Source: Mallotus nudiflorus (taxonomy: Eukaryota; Streptophyta; Magnoliopsida; Malpighiales; Euphorbiaceae). Taken from it: 64,000 nucleotides of DNA. This document shows positions 34,914 to 48,359 of this stretch, one piece after another (positions within the stretch are counted from its first letter, which is position 1; every line of letters begins with the position of its first letter). Below the pieces are notes generated by a model that was not told where the DNA came from, searched no databases, and was given only the letters and a program-made list of their open reading frames with translations. The DNA lies in NCBI GenBank assembly GCA_947683625.1, contig CANTUR010000381.1, forward strand, positions 62,001-126,000. Direction: 5' to 3'. The translations under genes were made by a program, and so were the position numbers.

Positions 34914-36122
34914 TGGGGATGAATATGGATTTTAAGAAGATTAAAGGAAAGTTGAAGAGTTAAAAGGAAATTAAGATGAAATTAATAAGAGATTTAAGGT
35001 AAGGAAAAAGAGTAATAAAGAAAGGACTTACAGTGGTTGAGATTACAACCAATTTTAGTCCACTACCTAACTTATCTCTAAGTTATTCTCCTCAATCTTA
35101 TTCATTAAGATTATTATAATATGTGTTTTTGATGGCTCAACACCAAATCTTACACAATGAGTTTTTAAGGCTACCTATAACCTTATAATATAAATGTTTT
35201 ATAAAGGATAACACCCAACCTTTAATGATTAAGATCCTTATTATCTATTTCTTTACACTAAAAAATGAGTAAATAAAAGAATAATATCATTAACATATCT
35301 CAATCTCACACGAGAATTTGGTTATAACAAGAATGCAAATAAGAATTTGAATAATTATTTACAAAGCCTTTAAAGATAAATAAATTTTCTCAATTAGGCA
35401 TCTAACTTTATGAATTCAACTTGTATTTATACTGGTGGAAGAAAAATAGCTGTTAGAGACCTAAAATTCATGCTCTAACCCTCTTTATCTTTATTAAATG
35501 CTTCTTTTACTTTTTTTTTTTTGCAAAGAATTAGTTGCTCACAATCATGAGGGGCATGCTCAATATTGTGAGGCTTGGAAAACTAGTTGTTATTACAATA
35601 TTCTAGCCATTATAGGATTACTGAGTGAATTATGATGCTCTTTATGGTTGTGAAGAGGGACTATGAGGGGTGTTGTCTTAAAACTTCTCATAAAGACTTA
35701 TATGGTCACGATCATGACTAACTTCCTCACTATCATGAGTAAGCTCATGAGGTCCTCTTATTTTTTAAGCCATTAAAGCTTTTTTGCTCAAGATCTTGAA
35801 CATATTAGTCACAATTAAGATAATGCTCCTCATGATCATAATGGAGATTGTAAGGGGTTCTGGACGATTTGAAAAACTTGAGTTTTCTTGCCCTAATCAA
35901 TTCCTTGAAGCTCGTGAGGATGCTCATAATCATGATGTTACTCTTCAGCATCCTTGGTAGAGCATTTTGGCTTCTTTTTTTTACCTCCATTACTTTACCA
36001 ATTGAGCATGGCTTTGATCCTACCTAATAAATACACTTGAATACACTTATTAGTAGTTCAAAATTCATTGTTAAAGTCAAAACAAAAGTTAATTAAAAAT
36101 TGATCATGTAAATAGTGAACAC
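34914..36122 (-). repeat. 5' LTR of the copia element
   Basis: About 1.2 kb, collinear with 15395-16574. On the minus strand it begins TGTTCACTA and ends ATCCCCA. It carries many substitutions and indels relative to its partner. Confidence 0.75.
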
Positions 36123-38445
36123 TTTATCTTAAAATGATTTTCTTAAATTTTAATAAAAATACAATTCTACAATAATCTTAATTTAATTTGGTGATAATTT
36201 CTTGTAGCATAAAAAATAAAAGTTCAAATATATGTTAAAGCACTCAAAGGCCTTCCGAGATGAGATAATGGCTTTGAGGAATTAGAATTCAAATGGAAAA
36301 AACGCCTACTATAACTTTAAAGAATAAAAATATATGGCAAAGCAACTTGAAATAAATATGAATTTCAAATAATTTTATAATTTAATTTTTAGAATGCATG
36401 TTTAGCTTCAAAAAGAACAAGTTCAATAAAATCGAACTAAAAGATTTTAGTTATCTATTTTTTTTTTCCAAAAAAGGCCAAAGATATAATTTTTACATCA
36501 AAGTGTCTTGGATAGATTCTAAAGTTTTTAAACTAAACTTAAGTTTTAACCAAAGGATTATTCACTTTCAAGCTCAAAGAAAAAATAAAATAAAACAAAT
36601 TTCTCATTAAAATTTCTTTCAGATGAATTTTTGAAGCATGATATCCAAATGGTGAAAAATTAGCCAAGAATAGCAAATTAAAATTTAAAAATTATCTTTA
36701 AATATAAAAACAAAGAAAATAATTCTTCATAAATGCAATTTATTAGATTATTTTCTTATAAAGAAATGAAAGGGAAAAAATATTGCCCCATGCTTGATAG
36801 CAAAATGGCTAAAGAAGGAAGTGTTATCATGATACTTAGAGATGAATTAGTTAAAAAAAAAAGGGAAAAGAAGATGTTGATATTGTTGAAAAGAAAGTAG
36901 TTAAAGAGGAAAAAGAGGGACAATTGGAATATTCAATTAGTAAACAAAGGTAAACCTCCATATATCACTTTATGAAAGATACTAATGGTAAAATTGATGG
37001 TTGTTGAGAGAAAACTCTAAGATAAAATTGGTCATAAGAAGAGATAAAGTCTTACAGATGTTGGAATTAGGACTTATCTACTTGAGAAGGAGCTTTTAAA
37101 TTTGAAAAAGATTCAAAATTGGAGAATTAAATGACTTGAAAAGGCGATGTTCAAAAGGGAGTAAACTGGTTATAAAATTTAAAAGCATTAGAATTTTATG
37201 AATTTAAAAAAGGAAATAATGGAAAGTATTATTCTTAAAGATACTAATATTAGTAGTATGAAATTAATAGCATTAGCTATAACAAAGGGAATTAGAAGTA
37301 AGTATATGTTATGCTTATTTCTCTAATATTTCTCTTTTATTAATTTATTTTATTTAGATTCATTATATTCTCAAAATGAATCATTATTTTTAGTAAATTG
37401 AAGTCAGGGTCTCATCATAATTTGGATAGATAGAATAAAATGGTTGATAACATATAATTGGAAACATGTCTAATCCATGTGCAAAGATATTATTTATGCC
37501 ATATTTTGGAATGGGCTAAAATTATTTAGCACAACCTGTAGGAAGAAATACAATGATCAAGTTGAACATAGAAAATCCAATACAAACAATAATTTTTCAA
37601 GTCCAAACAAATATTACACTTCTTTAGGAGTTAGAAGTGGTCACAAATAATGTATCTATAATGGAACTAATGGAGTAATGGTGAAGTTAAGAGAAAGAAA
37701 TAAAAATTTATTGAAAATGAACCAAAGGAGGAACTTACAGGTTGAGATCCATTAAAGGCTTTAAGTCATTCTAGTGCTTCTTGTGCGTTTTGAGCTAGAG
37801 GCTTCACACTTAGGGAGCTAGGAGCTTATAGATTCCTATAAACCATAACCTAAAGCTTGTCGAGCATGCTACCAACATTTTGAGTTTATAAGAGTTATTA
37901 AACTCTTAAACGTAGGTCTTATAACATGCTATGTGTTTTTGCTTGTTTATAAATCTTTGTTATATGTTATCCATTTAAGCATGTATGCATTTAGTTATGT
38001 AAATTGAATGTGATGTGATCTTGGCATATTGGAAGTTTTTTCTTCATGCAGAGTTGCATGCTAGGAAAACTTTTTGAAATTGACCCTACCCAGATTCATG
38101 TTCACACCATGCTTCCACTAATGATCTAGTGAATGTAATCAATCCCTTAAACTATTACTTAGAAAAATGAGTAGAGAGCTAGTTGAAGGAGGTAAGGATG
38201 ACATTTAGAGAAAGGAGGAGAGAAAGAGCCTTCACATTGAAAGTAAAAAGATAAATAGAGATGAAATTATCTATGAAGGTTAAAGAGTTGAGAATGAAGA
38301 GGTTGTTGGTTTTAACAATATGACATGAAGTGGGAGGCATTACTAACCAATTAAGAGTTATATTTGATGAACAAGACTAGTACTAAAATAAAAACTTAAG
38401 GCCAAGATAGCATTCAGAATTTAATTATGGCATTTAAAAAGCACA
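36123..38445 (+). other. Decayed repeat DNA upstream of the Tat-like protease remnant
   Basis: AT-rich sequence with only short frames. The order and orientation of the protease remnant at 38446 suggest the 3' part may once have held gag of the same element, but no Gag motif is readable. Otherwise nothing is recognised. Confidence 0.4.
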
Positions 38446-38830
38446 TTGATGCACCATTCAGAGTCCCTAAATAATATTGAAATCCTTACAAGAGATATGA
38501 TTGCTTCACTAACTAAGACCCCAATCAATGCAATAACTTTTTATAATGATGTTTTGCCATTTAAAGGGTGCACCCACAATCGGTTTCCATTTATTCAAGC
38601 AATTATTAAGATAAAGACGACATTATATAATGGTTGATGATAGATTTGCTATTAATGTTTAGACTAAATATTGGTGACCTAAAATGCTTAAACCTTATTA
38701 TCAGAGCTTACAATGAAACCTATAAAGTTAATAGTGGGCTATTTAAGGTAGTTGACATTGTCGAAGAAACTAAATCTATGGTAGAGTTGCTTAAGGATTT
38801 CTTATAGATAGCTCATTTAGTTCTAGTATA
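38446..38830 (+). pseudogene. Tat/Ogre-type gypsy protease remnant
   Basis: The frame 38446-38637 contains NAITFYNDVLPFKGCTHNRF, which follows the block I-x-F-x-x-x-D-L-P-x-x-G-x-x-H-N preceding the protease in Tat/Ogre Ty3 elements. About 38730-38770, in another frame, reads LIIRAYNETYKVNSG, similar to the V-x-R-A-F-D-G-x-x-R-x-x-x-G block of that protease. The catalytic D-x-G cannot be read and the frame is shifted at least once. Confidence 0.55.
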
Positions 38831-40166
38831 TATTGAGCTACCTTAGTTTCCTCAGCCTTATTTACAATATAAGGATTTATAGTCCTTAATATTTGTTAAG
38901 GAATCATTACTCTGCCATTTAGGTAGCCATTGTTATAATCCTCCTCATGAGAATTACTTAACTCCTCTTTTAAGAGACGTGTTTCATATTGCTCCTTAAT
39001 ATGAACAAGATCAAGATCATTTACTACTTAAACAGTTATTTGAGGAATTATTGAAAATGACCATAGGTTCTTCTAAGGTACTTTTTGTTGGTTTAAAAAA
39101 ATGTTCTAGCTTTAATTCTTGATGCTTTTGTTGAATTTATGATAAATCCACATTTTGGATATATATTGAGTTATTATTTAATTAGTGTTATATATTATTG
39201 TATGATTAAGTGGTAATTATTAAGTAAAATAATTTAAATTATGATTATACTTAGTAATTATGCATTCATATAAAATTAAAATTTAGTTTATAATATTTGA
39301 TTATGTTTTAGAGTGCATTATCCATATAGGTTTAGGATTAGTTAAACATAATCCATTACTAGTTAGGATTATATTCATATTTTATGTATTTGAATTGATT
39401 AATATGAATTTTAGATGCTTTTGATGTTATTTTCCATATTTTGTAAGGCTAATCAAGTTAGAGGTTTATTAGGATGCTTAAAGGACTTAAAACAAACCTA
39501 ATTGTGGTCATACGATGATGGACACAACACATAAGAGATAAGCAATAAAGGCATTTTGATTTTGAGTGTTAATGATATAGGAGGGACAACCCTATGATTT
39601 TTGGAGTTGCCACCTGACCATAGTCGGAAAATGAAAACCTATTTCACTTGTCAGAGATTTTGGATTCAAGGAGTAATATCTACTTAACTATTTCTTAATA
39701 TACATATCCTAAATTACTTGTCACATCACCTTAATTTTGGTTTTATCAATGCATTTACCATATTTGATTATTAGTTATTTTAATTGAATATTGCATTGAT
39801 TGGTAATTAGCATGTGAGATGATTGAATTGGTGCATACATTGCATATATAACAATAAAGACAAGAAATGAACAAGCATAGCAATAAAAACAAATAAGCAA
39901 CATGTATTTCAAATAAAACAAGTAAGCCAATAGCACACAAAGCATGCAAGAGACAATTAATTAAAGCATACAAAAATAAAGAAAAAGAAAAGAAAAGAAA
40001 ATTGGGGAAATGTATTAAAGATTACAACCCTTAAAATCACCTATTCTAATAAAAAAATCCAAATGAAAGAAAATAATACAACGAGGATAAGGATTAAGGA
40101 TTCCAACTCTTTGGAATTCCCTATTCTAAATATATCAAAAATAGAAAATAAAAGAAAAATTCTATT
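38831..40166. other. Decayed repeat DNA
   Basis: Includes GGAGTTGCCACCTGACC at about 39602, similar to GGAGTCGCCACCC at about 62949. Both look like minus-strand fragments of Tat/Ogre-type LTRs (the plus-strand form GGGTGGCAACTCC is at about 52764). No termini were found. The frame 39755-39973 (-) is hydrophobic but has no motif. Confidence 0.4.
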
Positions 40167-42529
40167 TGTCACGACCCAAACCCGAGGGCACATGACCGGC
40201 ACTAGGGAATGGGTAGGCATAAGGCCCCCGAAACCCATAGTAAGCCTAAAGGAAAAGAAAAATAAAACCTTCCAATTTTAAACTTTAATCAATAACAGAA
40301 CATATTATCAAACTGATTTTTTCTTGAAAATAAACAAATTCAACTGCTTAATTAAAATGTTCTTCAACATCTCATATTATAAATCAAATTTAAATCTTAT
40401 ACATAAGCTTGGTTTGCACAAATAAATTACACAATTATGTTTAAACCATACAAATCCTTAGTACATATACTTTTGCAGCAACCTAGATTAACACACAGTA
40501 CAACTTACAATGACCTACATAAAATAGCCGGTGAAGAAGAAACCCGACGTGGAGGTAGTCTGAGGTCGAACTCCCAAGCTCCTGAAAAAAAAATAAATTG
40601 AGGGGAATCAGACCTCACTGAGTAAGTCAATAAAAGAGTAGTATGGTTTGAAAACCTTTTGAAAACTATATATTTATAGTGAAAATAATTTATAATGTAT
40701 AAGTATAGCTTTTGAAAAATCTCGGTAGAACCCTAAACCCAAAAATCTAAATGGCCAACTGGGCCCACTTAATCCAACTAGACTATCGGTCCCCAAGAGC
40801 AAAGGCATCAACCGAGGCACCAAGTCGTAGTCATTCACTTAATCCAAATATATGGCATTGGCAGTCCCTGAGAGCAAAGGCATCGACCGAGGCATCCATC
40901 CCAGTCCATTAAAAACCTTACAATCACTGGCGGTCCCCGAGAGCAAAGACTTCCATCGAGGCACCCGTCCCAGTTTAACATTCACCAATCATATATACAT
41001 TATAGATCCATCTCTCAATCTCTACCATGTGCACATAGTCCTGGTGAAGCCAACCAGGACTATGTGCATTTAAATCTTAAATAGCAACATTAAATTAAAT
41101 AAACCATATAATCAATATTAAAATATGAGCGCATGCATTTGTTAATTAAAACACATGCACAGATCATTCTATCGACTTACAAGATGAATGCGAAGGCTGA
41201 CGACTACACGTCTGCCTTGGCCTCATAGCTTCTGCTCCGATATGCTCTAAAAGAAAAAAAAAGAAAAAAAGAAAAAAAATAACAAATCAACTTTTAAAAC
41301 GTGACTATGGAATCGAAATCAACAATTAACAAAACAATGAAATTCCAGGCTAACTCGAGGAAAACCGGATAAAACTCGATAGACAAGATAACCTAACTAA
41401 TGGTAGAAATTTTACGAATATCACGTTTTACGAGAAAATCTATCAAAATTTCGGCAGATTCTCCTCTGTAAAAATGATATCTCTCTACCAAAGGTAGAGC
41501 TAGACCTACATAAAAATGCACTTCTAATAACCACAAACATTCACACTCGAGTCGGGCTCCCAAAATTACACTTAGCCCCGATCGAGATCACAACTCAACA
41601 AAATATCAAGAATTAATAAAATTTATTTCTCAAAATACATATTTCACATACACATATACTAAAAATAAATAAAAATATATAAAATCTCAATTATTCAAAA
41701 TATAATTAAAGTCTAAATTAAAACCATTATATTCAATTTTTATTACCAAAATAATGTATTATAAATATATCTATAATGTTTGGAATTAATATTTAAATTA
41801 ACACTACTCAAGTAAAAATACCAATTAATTTATAAAAATTCTCTAAACCCCTTAATTATTAATAAAACTAACTAAAATATATGTTTAACTATAATTAGCG
41901 TAAAATTATATTTTTACCCCCTAAAATACATAAATTACATAATGTGCTATTAGTACTAAAAATAATTCCTTAAAATTATTTAACCATCCCAAAAATTATT
42001 TTTCTCAAAATTAATCTTCCTAATATAATTAAAACATAAAATCAACCGATAATTTCTTCTAAAAAATATAATTTAACCTAAAAATCACATTTGGCATAAA
42101 CTCAAAAATATTTATAAAAATAGTATAAAAATCACAAAAATTATAATTTGAGTTCTAAAATTAATAACATTCACTAATAACCTCAATTATTAAAATTTCA
42201 CCATTTCTCACAATAATTTTCGAAATTAACATAAATACCAATTAAATACCAAAAATCCTAAATTCACAATTTACAAATAATTTTCTAAAATTCTTAAATA
42301 AAATTAAGATACCAAGAACAATTAACTATAATTACTCTAATCACTAATTACACCTAAAAAAATAGAATAAAATCAAATAAATAAAATGACAAAAAAATCA
42401 AATAAAATTCTGAAAAAAATCAAATAATTCCCCAAAAATTTCTAAATGAACAAAATCAACCTCATTATACGCTATCAACATCAATTAACTAGACAACCTA
42501 CCAAAACACTCAAGATCAAAGAAGGAAAG

Positions 42530-42830
42530 GAGGAATCGAGTGAGTACCACTCACCACCAAGCTGCTGCAAAAACAGAGGGGAAAGGAGGGAGCTCGCTGT
42601 CACCGGAGATGGAGGCTGAGGAGGCAGCAAATCACAGCAGAAAGGTAGCACCTATGAAGAAGAGCCGAAGCCAGGGAACTCTGGAAATGCAGGCTGTCAC
42701 GCAATAAAGAGCTGCTGCCAGGCAAAGAAGAAGAAGAAGAAGAAGAAGAAGAAGAGCAGCAGAGAGTTCGGTGAGGATGGTGAGTGAAGGAGGAAGACAG
42801 GGAGGGGACTGAGGTCGGGAAGCTTCTTTA
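42530..42830 (-). promoter_or_regulatory. GC-rich island of the solo LTR
   Basis: Purine-rich on the plus strand, including a (GAA)n run at 42728-42756. It sits at the same LTR position as the islands at 31556-31800 and 11779-12060 but is hard to align with them. The promoter/leader role is inferred. Confidence 0.4.
42728..42756. repeat. (GAA)n microsatellite
   Basis: About ten uninterrupted AAG/GAA trinucleotides in the GC-rich island. Confidence 0.97.
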
Positions 42831-42901
42831 TTTCATGTTTTCGTTTTTCTTTTATTTTCTTTTGTTTTTGTGTTTCAGTTTTGTTCCCTATTTCACATAT
42901 A

Positions 42902-42903
<2 letters not shown>

Positions 42904-42937
<34 letters not shown>

Positions 42938-43062
42938 ACTATTTATATATAATTGTACATCTATGTGCATATGTAGATATTGGCATATGTACACATATAC
43001 GACATACACATACACATATACATATGCTATTTTAATGCACACACACCTAAAATAATATTTAA

Positions 43063-43147
<85 letters not shown>
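42904..43147. repeat. Two (TA)n microsatellites
   Basis: Pure AT tracts at 42904-42931 and 43067-43147, at the same LTR positions as the (TA)n tracts in the other copies. Confidence 0.95.
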
Positions 43148-43150
<3 letters not shown>

Positions 43151-43249
43151 AAATAATTAACAATTGCATCATATAATTAAAAATTATTTATTAACATTAT
43201 AATTTTAAAAATTATTTTATTTAATTAAAACCTAGGGTATTACACTATT

Positions 43250-46200
43250 CTAATAATTCCTGTAAGACAAAGGTTAGTTTACATATGCATGCAATCACAT
43301 GATCCATTCATTCAAGATAAACTATTAAACAAGACAAAATAAATTGAGGCAAAACAATAATAATAATTATTCATCAAAACATATAAACAAACAAAAATGC
43401 TTATGAGGTGCATGAGTTATTTGATCAATTAGGATAAATATCTCATTTAAGTTTCTAGAAAATTCTCTAAATCCATAATTTAATGACAAGGTCATCAGTA
43501 TCTTCTAGAGAAAATGTGCAAGCGAAAAAGTATGCAGAAAGGAAAAAATATTTTTTATATTTATTTTAATAAAAATGGTAATTTAGACAATAAATTCTAA
43601 AACTTTAGCATATTTTATATGGAGAAGTATTACTTTTGTGACAATGGTGAAATTTTTATTACATTTTAATTATAAATATGCCAACTCTATATTAAAATTC
43701 TATTTTAAATAAATGACATTATAAAAGGAAAGAAAATGATAAAAAAAAGATGTAACTTTTATTAAGAAAATGATGATGTTTTATATAAAATATTATAAAA
43801 CAAGAAAATACTATTTTTATAATAAAGGTGAAAATTTAAATACAAAAGACAATATTTTATGCAAAGATACAACTTTGGATGCAAAATAGGTTAAAATAAA
43901 TAAATAAATAAAGTATATAATTAAAAAAATGCAAGATTTATGGAAATGAAATTCTCATATCAAAATCACTAACAAAATATAATTCTTAACCATGAAAATT
44001 ATATTAAAATAAAACAAATAAACCATAAAAATGGATAAACATGCATGCTTTATGATGAGAATGATTATATGGGTGTCAGATATCAAGTAAAAATGCAAAC
44101 TTTATATGATAAATCAAATAAATGAATCAAATAGTGATGGACTACTTTCAAAATCACTACTTTCAATATTCATCAAATGTCACAAATTCAACACAAACAG
44201 TGCAATAATATAAGAAAAAGTATATGCATGATCATGTAAATGATGAAAATAAATAAAAATAAGAAAATAAAAATAAAAACAAAGAAAAGATAAAATAAAG
44301 AATAAAAATGAACAATGAACAATGAGTAGAGAAAAGAATATATAAAATATGATACAAATGCAATTTTTAGTGAAAGATGATTAAATGGATTCTCAAAGGG
44401 TTACTTTTATGGCGTGCTTTGACTTCAATATCGTGTTTGGATTTTGGATGTAAAATTCTTAAAAATGTGGGGTTTAAAGTGTTTGTAAAATAGATTTCCA
44501 TAGGTCCATCACCCTTGTTTAGATGAGTTTAAGACTTAAGTTTTGTAATTTTTTAACGTCTTTTGGCTTAAAGATTCTAAAATGGTCCTTAATAATCATC
44601 GAAAAATTATCAAAAAATAAAAAAAAAATTGCCAAAAGATCTAGAAAAATTCTAAAAAAAATAATATTTATAAAAAACTTTAGCCTAGAATCCACAACCC
44701 ACATGTGTGGATTGTTACTACGCATGTTGATAAATTGCGCATATGGGTTTTTAGAACCCACAGATGCTTTCTTTTTAAGTTTTTCTTAGTGTTTTTGAAT
44801 CATTTTTAGGTCATTTTCAAGTCCTTTAAGTTTTGGGAGTCTTTTGGGCTTCTAGGTCTAGTTTAATGGATGTTTAAGGGTTCTTGAGATTTTTCGGGCA
44901 TTTAGGATTGATTCAATCTCTAAAAATTTAAGCTAGATTTCGAAAACTTTGATTTAGCCTCTTAAGGTTTTGGTTCAATATTTCAAGTTCTTGGATTAGC
45001 ACCTAAGGTCTGATTTTCAAAATAAAATCCTTGCATGGGTATTTTAAGGGGTGGTTTGGTCTTTTGGACTTTTAATTCAAGGAATTAGAGGTCTGGTTCA
45101 AGGGTTTTTTTTAAGGGTTTTAACTCTAAGAACACACTATGAATGACCTTTAGAGGTATACATTGTCTAGTTGATAGAAAACTTTCATTATAGGACCATT
45201 TTAGAAGATTTTTGAAAATCAGGTGTCAATACTATTCAAGCTTAGAAAGAAGAGTTGTAATTATGCATAGAAGTGCCAATAAAGAGTCTACTAATGGACT
45301 TGGAAGCCTAGCTGCACACCTTTTAGCATGATTGTGGTGAAATTATTCTGGAAGCATGTGTGATTGTGCCTAAGGCTATGTCAATAATGTATCTACAATT
45401 ATGATAAGGAGTTAAAAAGTTTTCATGGCCATACCAAGTTGTTCAAATTCAAATAGGATATGACTTTTAAGGCCAAATCATATTTAACTTTAATAAGGAA
45501 AAATTGGCTCTTTATAAAGGACCTTTAGAGCATGAAAAACATAATTCATGTTATGTAAATCATCATTCTACTTATTTACAACATTTATACATCAGAATTT
45601 AGATTATGTTTGAGCATAGAATTTAAGATTATAAGCAAGGCATTTAAGGGAAGGAGCTCAATTCTAAGGGAGATATAGGATTTTCTTTTATCATCTTATT
45701 TTGTTACATTATTTGTAAAAATTTCTATGTTTTACATTCTTGTAATCATTATCATGTATAGGTAAATTAATTATGTGTTAGGGTGATCTTAATAGCTTAG
45801 GGATGTATTAAGCTTATGCTTTTCATTATAATTTAATTAAGGTTTCTTGCATATGAATTTTATTCTTGTGCTTAATGTTATACTTTCAATTTAGTATGCA
45901 TGTTTGTATAAGTGTATTAAGATAAAGAGAAGAAATATACTTAGGCACTTTAATTTTAATAATTGAATTGAAAGTGGGTAATTGTTTAAAGATCGAGAGT
46001 AAATATTCATTTAGTGACCTTAGATAAAATCTATTAAGTTTAAATTGAGTAAAGATAGCTTTTAAATATTTAGCATTAGAGATAGCTTTTTAATACTTAG
46101 CATTGCATGTTTTACCTTGTGTTTTGAGTTTAGGATTCATTAATTTAACTTAGATAGGTGAGAGTCTATAAGAGTAGATTGATAATTTAATTTACAAAAT

Positions 46201-46425
46201 TATCTTAAAATTGCTTGAGAGAAAATTATAAGATTTAAGTGGTAAGCATCACATGTAATGATATAATGCAAATATAAATAGTTATTTAGGCTTGTTAAGG
46301 ACTATTTTCATTTCATTTCATTATGTTTTATGTGTTTGTTTGATTAGTGAATGGATGTTTTTGCTTGATTATCAATAGGACTTATTATGTAAGTTCTATG
46401 AATGATTTAGGGCTTAAATGTGCTT
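43250..46425. other. AT-rich repeat DNA, LTR-like in part
   Basis: 43250-44390 is A-rich with nothing recognised. 44390-45230 has the look of an LTR (short paired blocks such as AACCCACATGTGTGG and CATATGGGTTTTTAGAACCC near 44693-44760), but no termini or partner were identified. Frames at 44519-44789 on both strands are compositional. Confidence 0.4.
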
Positions 46426-48112
46426 TAGAAGACACTTAGAATTGATTGGAGCAAGCTAGAAGTAAAAGGGACCAAGCTTGGATCAACAAGGAAGGGTGAC
46501 AAGTCATCAACATTGTACGAGTCATCATCAAGAGCTTCTGTGACGAGTCGTCACTCCTTGATGAGTCGTCACACTCGTGCCTAGTAAAAAAGATGCAATT
46601 TTTTTGTTTGAGCAGTTTTTGTATTTCAGCCATAAATCAGATTGCAGACATCTAAATTAGGTGATTCAAGTTTCTTTAGAAAGATAAAAGAATGTTATAC
46701 AACTTTCATAAAGGCACTTTCTAGAGATAAAGTCATCTGAATGAACGAAATTGCCCTTGAAGTTACAACATTTGCACAGGATGGTGACTTTTCATGTCAA
46801 GTGGTGCCTTTCCAAGTTCAATATTATTATAGACACTTCCAATAGCTTCCAAGCTCTGTATATACATCATTTCTGGTCTAAATAAAGGCATGAACTAAAA
46901 TAGAGAGAAAGAACACAAGAAAAACATATGAATCAATAGAGTGTTTTATAAGTACTATTATCTTTTAGTTTTGGTGATAGCCATTGTATAACACTTAAAG
47001 GAGACAAAAGCCAAGGGCAAAAGGAGATCATCCTAAGTATCGAAAAATCTTTAGAAGTCATAGAAGGGAGTCTTACTTATTCAATTCTTTATCTTTTCTT
47101 TCTATGTTGAATTTGATCTTCTTTTGTTGCTTCTTAATAATGTATCTAGGCTAAGTCTTTTTGTATTGGAATTATAATGATGAGTTAAATAAGAACTACA
47201 TCTTTATCTTATATCTTTTATGATTTAATTTCAATTAGTGCTTACTTTTATTTATGTATGCTTGATCACCATATGTAACTTTTCAATCAAATTTTGCTGG
47301 GTATCATAAAGGGAATTTGGTGGAACATAATTGAATTTACTTAAGACTGCAATTTTGCTAGGTATCGTAAAGGCAATTCCTCTTAAGGGAGATATAATTA
47401 GTAGAATATGATTATTGGTTTTCTCTTATTTCTGCAATAAAATAAGAGTGCTTGTAGACTCAAAGAGAAAATACCTTTAATCTACAACGAGAGTTTCTTT
47501 TAAAGACTATAGGCTAATTTCCAATCAACTTATTTTATGATAACTATGTTTAAGTTTGGTCTTGATTTGTGATTTTCCCATACACATATATATATTGTTT
47601 GTTTTAATATTTTATAATAGTTAGAGTAATTAGTACTTCTTGAGTAGTTTATAATTAAATAGAACCATTAAATATCTTCATTTATAATTTTTTGCCTATC
47701 CAAGTATCTATTCGGTTAATATAAATTCTAACCAAATCCCGAGTGTTCGACACCCTACTTGATCTATACTAAATCCTTAAAGACTAGGGTATACAATTTG
47801 ACCCGCTTCATGTATACCTTGAGTTATATTATAATGTTGAGGGTTTAAGTTGATAATTGATCTAAGTGAATGGTGAAACTCTTGTACATGCATTCACATC
47901 ATTGATTGTTTTCCTAAATTAATTTAATTTTGTTAGTTTAAGTTTTACTAAGTTTAATTCCATTTTCTTTATTTCAAAATTTAGTGATTTGTTTAAACAA
48001 GAAATTAACTAAGTGAATTAATACTTGACAACCAATCTCTATGTGAATGATACTCTATTTTATCATAATATTACTTGAATGATCCATATATTTATAGAGT
48101 TTTTCCACTTCA
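46426..48112 (+). repeat. Probable 5' LTR of an Athila-like element (start undefined)
   Basis: It ends in ...CCACTTCA just before a tRNA-Asp-type primer site at 48119. Near 46490-46580 the word GAC(A/G)AGTC(A/G)TCA(C/T) occurs several times. Blocks such as TTTGCTGGGTATCATAAAGG and TTTGCTAGGTATCGTAAAGG (47300, 47357) form an internal duplication. The upstream boundary could not be fixed and no 3' LTR was found. Confidence 0.5.
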
Positions 48113-48118
48113 AGCTTT

Positions 48119-48136
48119 TGGTGTCGTTGCCGGAGA
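48119..48136 (+). promoter_or_regulatory. tRNA-Asp-type primer-binding site
   Basis: TGGTGTCGTTGCCGGAGA differs at three positions from TGGCGCCGTTGCCGGGGA, the complement of the tRNA-Asp 3' end, used by Athila-type elements. The changes fit C-to-T or G-to-A decay. Confidence 0.8.
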
Positions 48137-48359
48137 TTAGTTTTAGTTGATATTAATAGTAGCGTAGAATTATTTGATTTAACAATTTTATTTTACTTGC
48201 AATTATTTATTTTAGCTTTTTTAGTTTTAAATTTTATGTAATTTGATCTGTTTTCTAAGTAGTTTATGTGTTGAACTCAAAGTGCTAATTACCATTATAA
48301 AGAATTCATTAAGCTAGATCTTGAATTGAGAGAAATTTTAATAAGTGAAAGTGTGAGAC

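Larger units (their letters stand above)
15395..36122 (-). mobile_element. Decayed Ty1/copia element, split by the chromovirus
   Basis: Direct repeats of about 1.2 kb (15395-16574 and 34914-36122) bracket internal fragments with copia features in the right order on the minus strand: Gag-like, then retroviral-type protease, then GAG-pre-integrase. A polypurine tract touches the left LTR. The chromovirus at 17425-32661 sits inside it. With that removed, the internal part is only about 3.1 kb. Integrase core, reverse transcriptase and RNase H were not found, and about 1.6 kb of unidentified sequence lies where they should be. The LTR copies differ at many positions, so the element is old. No clear target duplication was found. 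Confidence 0.75.
40167..43244 (-). mobile_element. Solo LTR, chromovirus family, TSD CTATT
   Basis: On the plus strand it runs TGTCACGACCCAAACCC to CCTAGGGTATTACA, with perfect CTATT duplications at 40162-40166 and 43245-43249. At 3,078 bp it aligns over most of its length with the chromovirus LTRs, including the triplet of about 60 bp (40783-40976), but with more differences than those two have between them. Its GC-rich island (42530-42830) is largely different in sequence. A complete single LTR without internal DNA is a solo LTR. Confidence 0.94.

Noticed and set aside
34914..36122. 5-bp TSD for the copia element (CTAGA or CTCTA against CTTTA)
   Set aside because: Only three or four of five bases match and the left LTR edge is uncertain, so this is not evidence for a duplication.
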